Positions 21,887 through 33,582 of a stretch of DNA of 64,000 bases are shown piece by piece. Numbering within the stretch: the stretch's first letter is position 1; every line of letters begins with the position of its first letter. The translations under genes were made by a program, and so were the position numbers. Origin of the DNA: Philonthus cognatus (lineage: Eukaryota; Arthropoda; Insecta; Coleoptera; Staphylinidae); the NCBI GenBank assembly GCA_932526585.2, contig OW052249.1, positions 9,675,001 through 9,739,000 on the forward strand, written 5' to 3'. The notes below the pieces were generated by a model that was given only the letters and a program-made list of their open reading frames with translations, was not told the DNA's origin and searched no databases.

Positions 21887-22279
21887 TTCTAAACTCGAAA
21901 TTTTACTTCATGCGCCACGCGTACAAAACACTGATTTGAAGGGAAGTTCAAAAACACACAAATACATCTTTAATCAGAGTAACACGGAATCAGATATTTA
22001 GTCTGTCATCAACGATGTTTAGTGTTAGCAATAAATAATTAGATTTTGAATATTTTTGATAAAACAACTAGTAACGATAATCATATGTTAGTGGTTGCAA
22101 AATAAATCAAATTTATTTTCAAAGGATATGTATTCGTGATTCGAAAAAACAGGATTCGAATCTTTGATTCGAATCATATCTCTTACGAATCCTTTATTCG
22201 AGTATTCGTGATTCGAATCATATTGGGTGATTCGGATTCGTGATTTGAATCCTTTCCACAAGGATTCGTCCCAGCTCTG
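21887..22279. mobile_element. type-2 end fragment of the hAT-like family
   Basis: Starts inside a hairpin arm (TTTTCTAAACTCGAAATTTT to 21912) and follows the known order: CGCCACGCGTACAAAACACTG, ACACACAAATACATCTTTAA, GATTCGGATTCGTG and the terminal CCCAGCTCTG. It matches the right end of the 46.8-50.2 kb element. The other end of the element is missing, so this is a truncated copy. Confidence 0.8.
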
Positions 22280-22474
22280 GCTATTCCTAAATAACTATTC
22301 CTATTTTTTTTAAATGCGAGAGGACTTAAAAATAAATTATGAAAAATCGAGACATTCTTCCGCTTTTTCCAAAATTTTAAAATTAATCGATCAAACAAAA
22401 CAAAACAAAAAAGGAACTAAAAAATTACACGCGTGACTCGCTTCGCTCGCGAGCCCCGTCAAATTCAAATGTTT

Positions 22475-22506
22475 AGGCTTTTCTAAACTCGCAATTTTAC
22501 TTTATG
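22475..22506 (+). repeat. hairpin half-module H13
   Basis: Right arm GGCTTTTCTAAACTCG followed by CTTAGTCTGGGAGTAG. It is preceded by a loop remnant GACTCGCTTCGCTCGCGAG, and the left arm is gone. Confidence 0.75.
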
Positions 22507-23405
22507 CTTAGTCTGGGAGTAGAAAGCACTTGTTTAAAGCTTCGTTTTGAAAACTTTTAAAAAACAACGTATAAATATTTGATTATTTGTATATGTTGAT
22601 AAAATTCATCACATTGCAATATTAATTAAATTTGTCCAAGTTTTGTATCGTTCTAATTATTAACAGTTCTCGATTATTTTTAATGTGTCAAAATGTGCCG
22701 GATTGCTTTTGCGAACATATTTACAAAAATCATTAAATTTTAATATATTTATGGACTCTTGTGGAATTTTCACCAGTCATTAATTTTTAAAAATTTCATT
22801 TCATTTTTATAACTTTAAGAATTGCAATAATTCTATAACTGAAAAATAAAGTAAATACTAGTATGTACTAACTTTTAGAAACTTAAATATCTGCTAATAT
22901 TTCGCAGTTTCTTCATTAAAAAATGCAATTTAAATTAAAATAAGTGTGCTTAATGTTTAAATATTTTATTTAAAACTAATCGTATTGATTTTATTTTAAA
23001 TACTATACTAAAACAAAAAATATTTTTTGTGCAAGAAATGTCCGCTCTTTAAAATTCCATTTTTTAATATTCTTCAGAAAAACTCTGTGGATGTTTTGAG
23101 CGGGTCCTGGGATATGAATAGGTAATTATAAGAGTAATTCTCTGTATAAAATCTTCGAAATTACCTAAGGATTATTTGGATGAAACCCTTTCAAATAAAT
23201 GTTTTAAATAAACATTAATAAAGAAAATGGAATTTTCACTTTATATTATCATAGGATTATTCTTATAAATTAAGTTAACTCTCAAAAGTTTTGAACGATC
23301 TAAACTTTCACAAACTCGATCGTATATCATCCTGTTTCATGAATCAACCAGTATGATCATCAATCTCAATACAGAAAGTAATAGTATTTTCAAAAATCTA
23401 CTCAC
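22507..23405. other. AT-rich DNA, probably intron of the downstream-reading gene
   Basis: No repeat ends or coding frame. Lies directly 3' of the splice donor of the minus-strand exon, so it is likely the start of its first intron (inference). Confidence 0.45.
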
Positions 23406-23406
23406 G
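23401..23406 (-). other. splice donor of the neuropeptide-type exon
   Basis: Minus strand reads CCC then GTGAGTAG. The intron would start after a complete Pro codon (phase 0). If the exon read through, the frame would continue only 22 codons of unrelated hydrophobic sequence. Confidence 0.65.
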
Positions 23407-23585
23407 GGATATTCGTCGTACTTAACACCCAACTGATAATCGGGGTAATCATCTGTTGATCTTTCCGGGGCGGCGCTTCTCTTCTCAATTTTTTCAACCT
23501 TATCGATGGACATCCCCTCGCCGATCTCCACCATCCCGAAAGCCAGATAACTCAATAAAAACATAACCGAAATCTTGATATCCAT
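23406..23585 (-). CDS. first coding exon of a secreted neuropeptide-type precursor
   Basis: The ATG at 23585 opens exactly 60 codons that run to a consensus splice donor GTGAGT. Residues 1-24 form a typical signal peptide (MDIKISVMFLLSYLAFG core). A Lys-Arg at 35-36 is a potential prohormone cleavage site. The rest is acidic and Tyr-rich (STDDYPDYQLGVKYDEYP). The intron is phase 0. This is the architecture of an insect neuropeptide precursor; from memory the YDEYP end resembles the allatostatin-CC precursor family, but the mature peptide is not encoded here and I could not search. GC content and codon use differ from the repeats around it. It is the best candidate for a real host gene in the window; the other exons must lie further left or outside. 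Confidence 0.6.
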
Positions 23586-23734
23586 TCTTCCGCGACGGTG
23601 GTCTTTTCAAAATTGCGTTTTATTTATTTAAAAAAAGAAACCCGCTTATTGTGGAAATATGAGCGACACTGTTCACCTGGTGGTAAGTGAAAGGGAAAAG
23701 CGTGTGTTTGGACTTGGTTATAATGTGATTGTGT

Positions 23735-23771
23735 ACTGATGGCTTGGCATCCCCAAGCGTTGGCTTATATA
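23735..23771 (-). promoter_or_regulatory. core promoter: TATA box and initiator
   Basis: On the minus strand TATATAAG (23771-23764) precedes the arthropod initiator TCAGT (23739-23735) by about 32-34 bases to its A at 23737. The implied 5' UTR to the ATG at 23585 is about 152 nt. Spacing and both motifs fit insect TATA-dependent promoters, as is usual for neuropeptide genes. Confidence 0.6.
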
Positions 23772-24059
23772 CGCCACCCCCGATGCAGAGGGGCTGAGTG
23801 CTGGGGGGTTGGACTTGAGAGCGTTTAGCGTTTATCTCGGACCTGCTCTCTCATTCATACAGCGCATTCATTACACACGTATATTAACGCCGCCCCCTTC
23901 GACGCTGATTTTACTACTCTACAGCATTACTCCCTTTATATTATTTTCTATCTGCACTTCTACTTTTTTCATTACAGTAATAATAGATGTAAATTTGCAT
24001 GAGGCAGTATGATGATTCAGTGAAATATAATGCCTATTTATCAGTGTTCGAACGATATA

Positions 24060-24460
24060 CCAGGTGCTGACGCTATCAGGTATACATAGGGATTTAACAT
24101 GAAAACCACATGTATCCATTTCCTGCTCCCGGGGTAATTTTAGAGGAAAAGTGCATAAGTATACAAAAATTAAGTACAAACATCTTACGATTTTAAGTCG
24201 CTATTTAGTTAAAATTGGACATTATTTACTATTCATCAAGTTTTGAAAATTATGAAAGTTGCAAATAAATAGATTTAGAAACACCCGTCTTCATTCATCA
24301 CTTTTGATGATTTTTATAATCGCCGAAGGGGCCTTAAATAAAAGCTACGGGTGTGGCGTTGATAATTTTAGGCATAACAGTTGAGTATTAGACCTCTGGA
24401 TGGCCGTAATTACGTGCTGAAAATGCCCATATTGTGTACTGCTACCCGGCTTAGAATATT
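24060..24460 (+). repeat. dispersed repeat of unknown class, copy 1
   Basis: Shares a long ordered similarity with the minus strand of about 51740-52140: ATAGGGATTTAACATG/AGAGACTTAACATG, CCTGCT..GGGATAATTTTAG, GTCGCTATTTAGTTAA, ACACCCGTCTTCATT, CTACGGGTGTGGCGTTGA and CCATATTGTGT. A shorter direct match lies at 50395-50510. No coding region was seen. Confidence 0.65.
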
Positions 24461-25196
24461 TTCTTAAATTTTCTTATTTTAAAAAAAAATTATAAAAATT
24501 GTAAACGACGTCGGATTTTAACTGACCTATAGTCTGTTTAAAAACTAGAAGGAGTAAGTGCCAAAGCCCAATTTACACTATAAAAAGTTACCAGAAATAT
24601 CACTAGAAAAATTTGGCGGCAATTTTAAATAATTTCATAATTACTCTTTAAATAAATTAAATATCCATTTAGTACTTCTTAATTGTGGTTAGGTATTTTC
24701 TTTTTCATCGTACGGTATTGTCAGTTCAATTAAAATGCGTGTACGGCATCTCGCCATATATCTGTGAAATAAAACATATTTACATTATGTTCATAATATA
24801 ATATGGAATTTATATAATAATGTGTCTCTATCAGAACTGGGACGAATCCTCGTAAAAAGGATTCTAATCACGAATCCGAATCACCTAATATGATTCGAAT
24901 CACGAATACTCGAATAAAGGATTCGTAAGAGATAAATATGATTCGAATCCAGTTTTTCTCGAATTACGAATACGAATCCTTTAAACATAAATTTGATTTT
25001 ATTATTTTTTTGCAACCAATAATATATAAATATCGTTACCAGTTGTTTTAACAAAAATATTCAAAACCTAATTATTTATTATTACCACTGAACATCGTTG
25101 AAAACAGACTAAATATCTGACTCCCGGTTACTCTGGTTAAAGATGTATTTGGGTGTTCTGAACTCCACTTCAAATCAGTGTTTTGTACGCGTGGCG

Positions 25197-25306
25197 CATG
25201 AAGTAAAATTTCGAGTTTAGAAAAGCCCGAAAATTTGTCGAGGGTCGCTGCGCGACCCTCGACAAATTTTCACGGGGCTTTTCTAAACTCGAAATTTTAC
25301 TTCATG
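25197..25306 (+). repeat. hairpin module H14, forward
   Basis: 110 bp; loop GAGGGTCGCTGCGCGACCCTC is itself a perfect inner palindrome. Confidence 0.92.
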
Positions 25307-25811
25307 CTTAGCCTGGGAGTGGAAACACTCGTTCAAAACTTCAAATTGAACTCTATTATAAAATCGACTAATGCCTGAAATTTACGTAAATAAAAAATTG
25401 ACTGAATATCATTAAAACCGGAAAAGTCAGAGAAAAGTCATCGAATTATATTCAAATTGACCAAAACTAACCAAAAAGCCATATATTATTAAATTTGTCA
25501 AAATCAGCAGGCAAATTACAAAACACGTAAAAATTTATAAAATTAACTTAAATATTGGCAAAAACAATGAAAACTATTAAACAGAATGGGGGTTTCCCAC
25601 AGAAGGAAGTTATATTAAAAGGCCAGGGAAAAAATCTTTAGTCGGGGATATGTCGGAAAAATTTAACATTTAAGTGTGGCTACCATTTCAGTTTTACTTC
25701 AAACAATATTAAACTAGATTATTATCTTTAAAAACATTTTCAATCATTTAATGTTCTTATCAAAGCATTCAGTTTGAAGTTTCGAACGAGCGTTTTCACT
25801 CCCAGACTAAG

Positions 25812-25903
25812 CATGAGGTAAAATTTCGAGTTTAGAAAAGCCCCGTGAAAATTTGTCGAGACAAATTTTCTGGGCTTTTCTAAATTCGAAATTTTACATC
25901 ATG
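25812..25903 (-). repeat. hairpin module H15, inverted
   Basis: 92 bp; arm changes CATGAGGTAAAA and TTTTACATCATG; loop reduced to GTCGAGAC. Confidence 0.9.
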
Positions 25904-26237
25904 CGCCACGCGCGCAAAACAGTGATTTAACGTGAACTTTAAAAACACAAAAAACATTTTTCATGTTATTCCTCACAATTAATTCAAATTATTTTTGACG
26001 ATTCAAATCCTTTTGTAAGTATTCGAATCCTTTTACAAGGATTCGAATCCTTTTATAAGGTTTTGAACCACCCACATTTAGACTCGAACACGAATCCTCT
26101 TAAAAAAATGTAACGAATCCAGATTACGAATCCAGTTGAACTAAAGTATTCGAATGCCTCTTTTGAATCCTCTAAAAGGATTCGAATCCTGAATGATCCT
26201 GCCCAGCTCTGGTCTCTATCTCAGTTAAAATTGATTT

Positions 26238-26354
26238 ACAAATGAAACGATTTTAACTTTGTTTGTATAACTGAGACTTCATTAGTTATACAAACAAAGT
26301 TAAAGTCGTTTTCATTTGTGAATTATGATATATAACGAAGTAAAAGCCTCCACC
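26238..26354. mobile_element. small MITE with conserved tail
   Basis: Arms AACTTTGTTTGTATAACT and AGTTATACAAACAAAGTT are inverted. The outer parts (ACAAATGAAACGATTT and CGTTTTCATTTGTG) also pair. It is followed by TATAACGAAGTAAAAGCCTCC, the tail shared with the 62.0-kb copy. Confidence 0.75.
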
Positions 26355-26589
26355 GTTAACAGTTTAAAATTTATTTGTTTCATAAAACTATACAAGGTAC
26401 CTGCATGATCGTTTACTTCTTTTAAAATTTTATTCAAAGTTAGCAGTTCATTTTTAATGAAGAAACTATGCACATGTCCTCCAAGCTATTTAAGGCTACA
26501 AATCTCTCTGGATCTCTTATATTCGCTAATGGTACGATAGACAGTGGAATTTACAACTCCTAAAAATTAAACATGTTATTATTTGATGC

Positions 26590-29330
26590 ATAATATTATT
26601 AATAATAATAATATTTATTTCCAGTGTTAAGTACATAATACATTCAGATAATATATACAGAACATGCAAACAAGTCAACAAAAAAATCCTTATTTATACA
26701 CAAACAGAAGTGTCAATCATCCGTATGGTAAGGTTCTAGATCGCACAGGTATTCAAACAACCCATGCCTCATTTTCTCAAATGTCTCTGCGATTTTTAGA
26801 TGATTGGGTAGGTGGTTGTATAATTTTATACAGCTATATAGCGGCCCTCTCTCAAACATACTCATCTTATGTGTTGGGTAGGTATAAGTTATGCCGTGTT
26901 TTGTATTGTGGGTGCTATTTAGCAGATATGGTGAGAATAAATGTTTATGTTTGTACAAAAACTTTGCACATTCAAAAATATAGATTGCTGGTACCGTCAA
27001 CATTCGTAGCCTTTTGAAGATTCCCTTGCAATTTTCCGTTTGTGTCATTTTACACATAATGCGAATGGCTCGTTTTTGAATGAGAAATAATTTTGATATT
27101 TGCGTGCTATTTCCCCAGATGATGATGCCATATTTTATTCTCGAGTAGATGTTAGCATAGTAAAAGGTTTTGGCAATATCCTTGTTAGTGTTTTTTGTGA
27201 GAATCTTAAGGCCATAGCAGGATTTACTGAGCTTGGAAGATATATTACTGATGTGATCAGTGTAATTCAACGATTCATCGAGTATCACCCCAAGAAACTT
27301 TGCACTACTAGAGATTTTAAACGAAGTATTGTTTATTATTATTATATGTTCCGGTGTTGGTGACGACTTAGTAGATTTAAAGAAAATCGTATTTGTTTTT
27401 TCTGTATTTAAAATTCATTTATTTGTACTAAACCAATCAGTGATATTCTTCATTAGGTAATCTCCATTTTGTATGACATTATCAAATGTCCTACCAAATA
27501 TTAATAAATTCGTATCATCTGCATAACAGGTGATACTGTTGTTCTTACTTCCATTAACGGATATATCATTTAAAAAAATTATAAAAAGGAGGGGGCCTAG
27601 TATACTCCCTTGCGGTATACCCATATCAGTATGTAAACCATCCGATATAACTTCTTGCTTGCCATTATTTATTTTAACCAATTGTTTGCGGTTATTTAAG
27701 TATGATTTGATCACATCATTTGCTAAGCCTCGTACACCGTAGTGGGAGAGTTTCGTTAGGAGTATAGGATGCTGTATGGTGTCGAATGCTTTAGACAGGT
27801 CCAATAGCACACCACAAACAGTGTTTTTATTGTCAATAGATGACAGGATGATTTGGACAAATTGGAATAGGGCGGTGTCAATACTTTTTCCTTTGGTAAA
27901 TCCATGCTGACAATCACAGAATAAATTATTCTTGTTGAAAAAATGTATAATTCTTTTTGAAATAACTATTTCAAATATCTTTGAAAATGAACTCAATATA
28001 CAAATAGGTCTATAGTTGTTAAGATCCTCAGTCTTACCTTTTTTATATATTGGCGTAATTATAGAGTATTTTAACTGATCTGGATAATTACCAGACTGAA
28101 AACAGCTATTAAGTATGTTTGTGAGAGGATCCACTATACTGTTCGCACATTTTATTAACAATAAAATAGGCGTATTATCATATCCGCTGCTTTTTTTGCT
28201 ATCCATTTTAGTAATAATTCTTAATATTTCACTACTTGAAACTGGTTCTAAGAACATACTATTATTGTTAGTTGGGATTCTACATACAAAATTGTCGTGA
28301 TTAAGATTTTATGAATTATTTACTATATTTGGTGCTAGGTTTTTAAAAAAACATATTAAATTCGTTTGCTTGGCAGACAATGTCAGTACTTTTTGGCAGA
28401 GTTATTGTTTTGACTTTCTTGGATCCCACTACATCCCCAATAATGTTCCATGTCATTTTTGATTTATTTGAGGATTCCGCTAGTTTATTTTTATAATATG
28501 AACATCGTTCATTATACAGCAACGATTTATATTTATTTGTTTCCATTTTTAGGGATGTTTTGTATTCAGGCATATATTCTGAGAGAGTCTGGTAAATATG
28601 AAGTCGATTTTTACAATCTTGCAGATCTTTTGATTGAGATACTAGATGTTTATTATTATTAAACTGTTGTACTTTGATTAGCGGACAGTGTTTGTTAACA
28701 TATCTCAGAAATATGGAAATAAAAAAAATCATATTTGGCGTTACTATTTGACTCTTCATAGACACTAGCAAAGGGTTCATTTTGCATGTCTTCTGATAAT
28801 TTTTCCAGTGCATGCTTGGAAAAGAGTTTTATTTTATTATATTGGTTACAAGGAACCCTAGAAGTTAAATATTGATTTATTATTTGCGCTTTATGATCCG
28901 ATAGGAAAGTATTTTCTACACCAGAATCATAAAGAGAATTCTTGTTTACAATTATGTTGTCGATACATGTAGCTGTACCGTTGTAATGTATTCTCGTGGC
29001 TTGATTTACAGTTAATGTAGCATTATGTGTCATCAGCAAGTTTTTAAGAGCTATTGAGTTATTGTGCGTGTGTAGGGTGTTTATATTAAAGTCCCCAGCT
29101 ATAATATTCTTAAGCTATTTAATATCTCACCTACTGCACCAACAATGTCTGATACAACAGCAGCCATTTTCATATGTGGATCATCTGTTATCATCTGCTT
29201 ATACATATTTATTATGCACTGTTTTTCAGACAGATATAAATGAGCCAATTCCAACTTCTTACGCTTTTTTTGGAGGTGAAGGTGATATTATCACCGAGCT
29301 TGTACTGGGTCCATAATCCATTACAACAAT
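26590..29330 (-). mobile_element. jockey/CR1-type LINE, 5'-truncated
   Basis: The minus-strand order is: last part of endonuclease, RT, C-terminal region. The 3' end runs into an AATAATAATA tail near 26600 (seen as TATTATTAATAATAATAATA on the plus strand). ORF1 and most of the endonuclease are missing. Coding damage is listed under the pseudogene. Confidence 0.8.
26713..29150 (-). pseudogene. jockey/CR1-type LINE ORF2 (EN end, RT)
   Basis: From the 5' side: IIAGDFNINTL and TCIDNIIV of the endonuclease end. The RT has KKSSGYDNTPILLLIKC, LNNYRPICILSSFSKIFE, QHGFTKGKSIDTALF, GVLLDLSKAFDTIQH, GIPQGSILGPLLFIIFLND and the intact active-site box CYADDTNLL. The tail has AKFLGVILDESLNYTDHI and IKYGIIIWGNS. 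Damage: frame shifts in poly-T runs near 28730 and 28350, TAA near 28305, TGA at about 27412-27417. The RT block 27415-28257 is otherwise open and well conserved. Confidence 0.85.
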
Positions 29331-29502
29331 ATAAACAAAACTAACTTTTAACTATGCTAAAGAAACACCGCACAAAAGGTTATTACGAAACAGACAAAGT
29401 TGCAACTCGGTAACACTTCGAATTAAGGTTATGTCAGCTGTTGCGTCTAATAATGACGTAATTAGCATAGTGTAAAATTGGCGCGCTCTCGGCCAATCAG
29501 CC

Positions 29503-29571
29503 GATGTAGTAGTGACAATTTCAATATTATTTTCGGAAGGGGTTGGGTTTTGAAATTGTCACTACTACATC
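29503..29571. repeat. 69-bp hairpin with perfect 22-bp arms
   Basis: GATGTAGTAGTGACAATTTC.. and its exact inverted copy are separated by 25 bases (ATATTATTTTCGGAAGG core). Lies between the LINE 5' end and a Penelope-type terminus. May be a small MITE or the end of one. Confidence 0.75.
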
Positions 29572-29686
29572 ATTAGAAGAACAAAACAGAAGAGTAACAC
29601 GAAGCCAAACAAGAAATTCACGCATCAAGTAGTACGTAAAAGTCAAACAAGTGGTTGCTAGAGCAATGGAATTTTGATAGTTATTC

Positions 29687-29725
29687 CTGACGATGATGAC
29701 TGCGACGTCATCGAAACGTCGAATT
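29687..29725 (+). ncRNA. hammerhead-ribozyme-like motif, Penelope-type terminus
   Basis: CTGACGA (core CUGANGA), then stem GATGAC..GTCATC with loop TGCGAC, then GAAAC, matches the hammerhead core order. Such motifs are known in terminal repeats of Penelope-like elements. Stem III is short and I cannot show the cleavage site, so activity is open. Confidence 0.5.
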
Positions 29726-29815
29726 AAAAGTATAATGGACCAGAGCCAAGAAAATACGCGGGACCAAACCCGAAGAAACAGTGATACATGTTACGCCCGC
29801 GAAAATCTACCTTTT

Positions 29816-29818
<3 letters not shown>

Positions 29819-29854
<36 letters not shown>
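29819..29854. repeat. (AT)n microsatellite, left of LINE insertion
   Basis: About 18 AT units; the LINE 3' end (CATACCATACCATAC on the minus strand) abuts it directly. Confidence 0.95.
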
Positions 29855-29856
<2 letters not shown>

Positions 29857-29946
29857 TATGGTATGGTATGGGGTCGGTGGGTCGTGTGGCCTCTGGGCCT
29901 TTCGAAGTTACCTCGACCTAAAAGATCTTTTGTAACTATCCCTGAC

Positions 29947-32900
29947 CTACTTGAGTCCCTCAATGTCTAGACTTCTTATGAAGTCTACTATAACTTGAGG
30001 GTTAATGTGTACCAGTTCCTCGGTGTTTAAAGTGGCCGATGACAGGTAGTTCCCTCTTTGAAGGGACAAGGCAGGGCATTCACAAAGTAGGTGCTCTGCT
30101 GTTTCTTGTGCCTCGTTGCAGAACCTGCAGTTGGCATCAGTTGTCTGACCCATCTTGGTGAGGTGGTACTTCAGAGGACAGTGTCCAGTTAGAAGGCCGG
30201 TTATGAGCCTTAGGTTGCCCTTGCTTAACCTGAGAAACTGTCCGGCTCTTACGGCAGAGAAGGCGATGAACCTTTTCGCCTGCCGCAGACCAGGTGTGTC
30301 TCTCAGGTGAGCACTTTTGGCAGCATCTTCCCATTCCCGGATCATCCCCTTGATGCGGACTTTAGTTATTCCACTGTAAGGTTCTGGTCCGACAAATGGA
30401 GTCTTGGACCCTTCCTTGGCAAGGTTGTCGGCAATTTCATTGCCTTTGATCCCTGCGTGTCCCGGAACCCAGACCAGCTTGACTCTGTTGTTCCTAGCCA
30501 GCTGCTTTAGGGATAGCTTGCACTCCCAGACAGATTTAGACTTGCATGTAGGCGATTTTATTGCCTTTAATGCAGCTTGACTGTCTGAGCAGATGCAAAC
30601 CCTCTGTTTGTTGTATCCCCTGTCTAAACATATGTGGGCGCATGTGTTCAGGGCCTCGATTTCTGCCTGAAATATCGATGGGGATCGTCCCAAGGCCCTT
30701 GATAACTCGCATCGAGGGCCAGTGATACCGATTCCGACTCCGTTTTCAGTTTTGGATCCGTCAGTGAACCAAACTATCGAGGAGCCTTGTAACTGCTTGA
30801 CCCTCGCTCCAACATCATGGCGGCCATGGATGGCCACTTCAATCGTTGTGTCGAAGTCGTAGTCAGTTGACATGTAGTCTTTGGGCATGTATATCGCTCT
30901 TTCACACACAGTGTTGAGGATTTTTAGGTGCCCGTTAAGGTATCCAAATTTTGGTGTGTCTGTCTGGATTATTCTTAATGCGTCTAGTGCTGCTTCCCTT
31001 TTCACGTGCAGATGCAGAGGTGTGAGATTTAGCATAGCCTCCATTGCTCCAGTGGGGCAGGTGTTCATAGCCCCTGTGATGCCCAAACATGCCAGCCGTT
31101 GAACCTTGCTGAGCCTTGCTTGGGTTGTGATCTCCGTTGTCTTCGTCCACCAGACAACGGAACCGTAGGTGATTATTGGTCTTATCACCGTAATGAAAAG
31201 CCAGTATATCATCTTGGGGTGTAAACCCCATCGTTTGCCAAATAGCCTGCGGCAAACCCATATTGCCCTTACTGCTTTGGCAGTGATGTTATCCACATGG
31301 GTTTTCCAGTTTAGCCTCTGGTCAAAGGTGAGGCCGAGATATTTAACTGTGTTGGAAAGCCCAATGAGTGTCCCATTCATGGTTAGTGCCTTAAGATTTA
31401 ATTTTCTACGACCTGTAAATGGGACAATTACAGTCTTGTTGGGATTGATAGTGAGCCCCTTCTGCACGCACCATGTACTTACTTTCCGAAGGGCTGACTG
31501 CATGCGGTTGGACACCGTATCGTCATGCTTTCCCCTAACTATGATGACGATGTCGTCAGCATAGCCTTGTACGTCAAAACCGTCGTTGGATAACACCGAT
31601 ATTAGCTCATCGACAACTAGTGACCACAGCAGGGGCGATAGAACCCCGCCTTGTGGGCACCCCTTTACTGCGAACACAGTTGCCGATTCATCGCCAATGG
31701 ACAGTGTGATCCTACGACCTTTGAGCATAGCATGGATCCATTTGGATGTGGAGGCATCAATTCCTCTTGATTTGGTGGTCGTGTCTATGGATTCATAGGA
31801 GGTGTTGTCAAATGCACCTTCGATGTCCAAGAATGCGCATAGAGCCACTTCCTTGCTTGCGATGCTCTTCTCTATTACACTTGTTAGTGTGTGAAGGGCA
31901 TTTGTTGTTGATTTGCCTGCTTGATAGGCAAATTGGTGTTTGTGAAGGGGAAACGACTGAAGAGCTTTCCCTCTGATATTTCTATCAATGATTTTCTCCA
32001 TTGATTTTAGGAGAAAGGAGGTGAGGCTTATGGGGCGATATGACTTAGGCTCGTCAATTTCGCGTTTGCCAGCCTTTGGTATAAACACCACCGCCACCTC
32101 CCTCCACTGCTTGGGGATATACCCAAGAGAGTAGCTAGCTCTGAAAATTTGCGTGAGACGTGGTAATAACTCCTCCCCCGCCCTTTGCAAAAGGGCTGGA
32201 AAGATGCCATCTGCCCCCGCGGATTTGAACGGCTTGAAGCCGTTGATCGCCCATGTTATTATGCTTGGAGTGAAGATCTTTGTTGCCAGTTTTTTGCTTT
32301 CTCTGGTAGGGCGTTCTTCTACCTCAAAGCCGATGGCAGGTAAGTCTTCACTGTTAATTGCCTGGGACCCAGGAAAGTGAGCTTCTAGGAGTACTCTTAG
32401 ACTTTCTTTTAGGGTTCCAGTGTATTCACCGTTGGACTTTTTTAGTAGTCCAATACCGTTCGTGTGATCCTTTGCAAGGACTTTTTGGAGGCGTTGTGCG
32501 GGAGGTAGATCATCTATCCCCTCGCAGAAAGTCCTCCAAGTTTTCCTTTTGGATTTTCTCAGTTCTTTGTTGTACTCCTTAAGGGCCTTTCTGTAATCCT
32601 CCCACTGTCCAGAGGCTTTAGCCCTATTAAAAGTACGCCTAGTTTTGGCCTTTAGGCTCGCGAGTTCGCTGTTCCACCAGGGCACTTCTCTAACGACAGC
32701 CCTTTGCTTTAGTGGACAACTACTTTCGTAAGCGATGTTGATTACATCTTGTAATTGTGTCGATGCTGCTTCTAGCTGCTCGACTGTTTCAATAGGATTC
32801 AGTGGTCCCGCAAGTTCCGACGTAAGGCGCTCTTGGTAGGCCTCCCAGTCGGTATTTTTGGGATTTCTGAATCCATTGATGTGGTTATTACCACTATCGA

Positions 32901-33582
32901 TGTCAAACCGTATATGCTGATGGTCTGATAGTGAGACGTAATCTGAGACGTGCCAGTTTTGTATGTACTGGCTTATGTAATTATCAGCTAGTGAGATGTC
33001 TAATACCTCCTTTCTAACTGATGTGATAAAAGTGGGTTTATTGCCCTTATTGACTATATCTAAGTTTTCACCTAAAACATAGTCTAGCAGGAACTCACCT
33101 CATCTGTTGGTGTCCGTACTGCCCCATACAGTGTGGTGCGCGTTGGCGTCGCAGCCCAGGACCAGGTGTTTGTTTTCCTTCCTGCACCAGGTGATGAGGC
33201 GTTTGACCTCTTCTGGTGGAGGGGATGTGGAGTCACCCGGGAAGTAGGCCGAGGCTATAATGATTGTCCTCTTGCTCGTCCCCTTAGTGACTCTAATTTG
33301 TGCTTTGACCAGATCTCTCGTGATGAATTCTGGAACAGGAATGTAGTTAGTGCCGGCTTTGAATAACAAAGCGGCCCTAACGTTATTGTGTAAGGTACTA
33401 TAGATCAACTTACAGTTTTTGGATTGGAGTCCCATAATTTGGCCTCTTCTGGTCCAGGGCTCTTGAATGAGCCCTATGTCTAACTGCTCCTTAATAAACC
33501 TCCTTGAAAGTACGCTCGAGGCCGCTGTAGCATGGTGGAGGTTTATTTGGACGCAAGTTAGTTTTTGAGGTGATCGGGTCAT
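29947..33582 (-). pseudogene. LINE ORF2: endonuclease, RT, RNase H, one internal stop
   Basis: A single frame of 1212 codons interrupted only by a TGA at about 33100. The apurinic-type endonuclease shows VQINLHHA, LIQEPWT, IIASAYFPG and LGCDANAHH. Counting in the 912-codon part that starts at 32685: RT has SAGADGIFPALL, KSYRPISLTSF, ALCAFLDIEGAFD, GCPQGGVLSPLLW and YADD at 375-378. RNase H has Asp642, Glu675, Asp701 and Asp753. A C-terminal C-x2-C..H..C motif (853-870) is also present. All catalytic residues appear intact. The stop sits in an NR-stop-GEF context, consistent with a CGA-to-TGA change. Overlaps ORF1 by four bases. Confidence 0.9.

Larger units (their letters stand above)
24832..26211. 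mobile_element. hAT-like element C, 1.38 kb, complete, reverse orientation
   Basis: The left end CAGAACTGGGACGAATCC is type 2 and the right end GATCCTGCCCAGCTCTG is type 1, so it is reversed relative to element A. The flanking 8 bases are GTCTCTAT on both sides (24824-24831 and 26212-26219). Inside: type-2 ATTCGAAT block, forward hairpin H14, AT-rich core, inverted hairpin H15, and a type-1 array with GGATTCGAATCCTTTT units. No coding capacity. Confidence 0.9.

Noticed and set aside
23586..23735. Intron in the 5' UTR of the neuropeptide-type gene
   Set aside because: An AG-GTGA-like site exists but a contiguous 150-nt leader is simpler and no branch or acceptor pair was convincing.
33100..33102. 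TGA in LINE ORF2 as selenocysteine or programmed readthrough
   Set aside because: Context fits a simple CGA-to-TGA change and no special element is visible.
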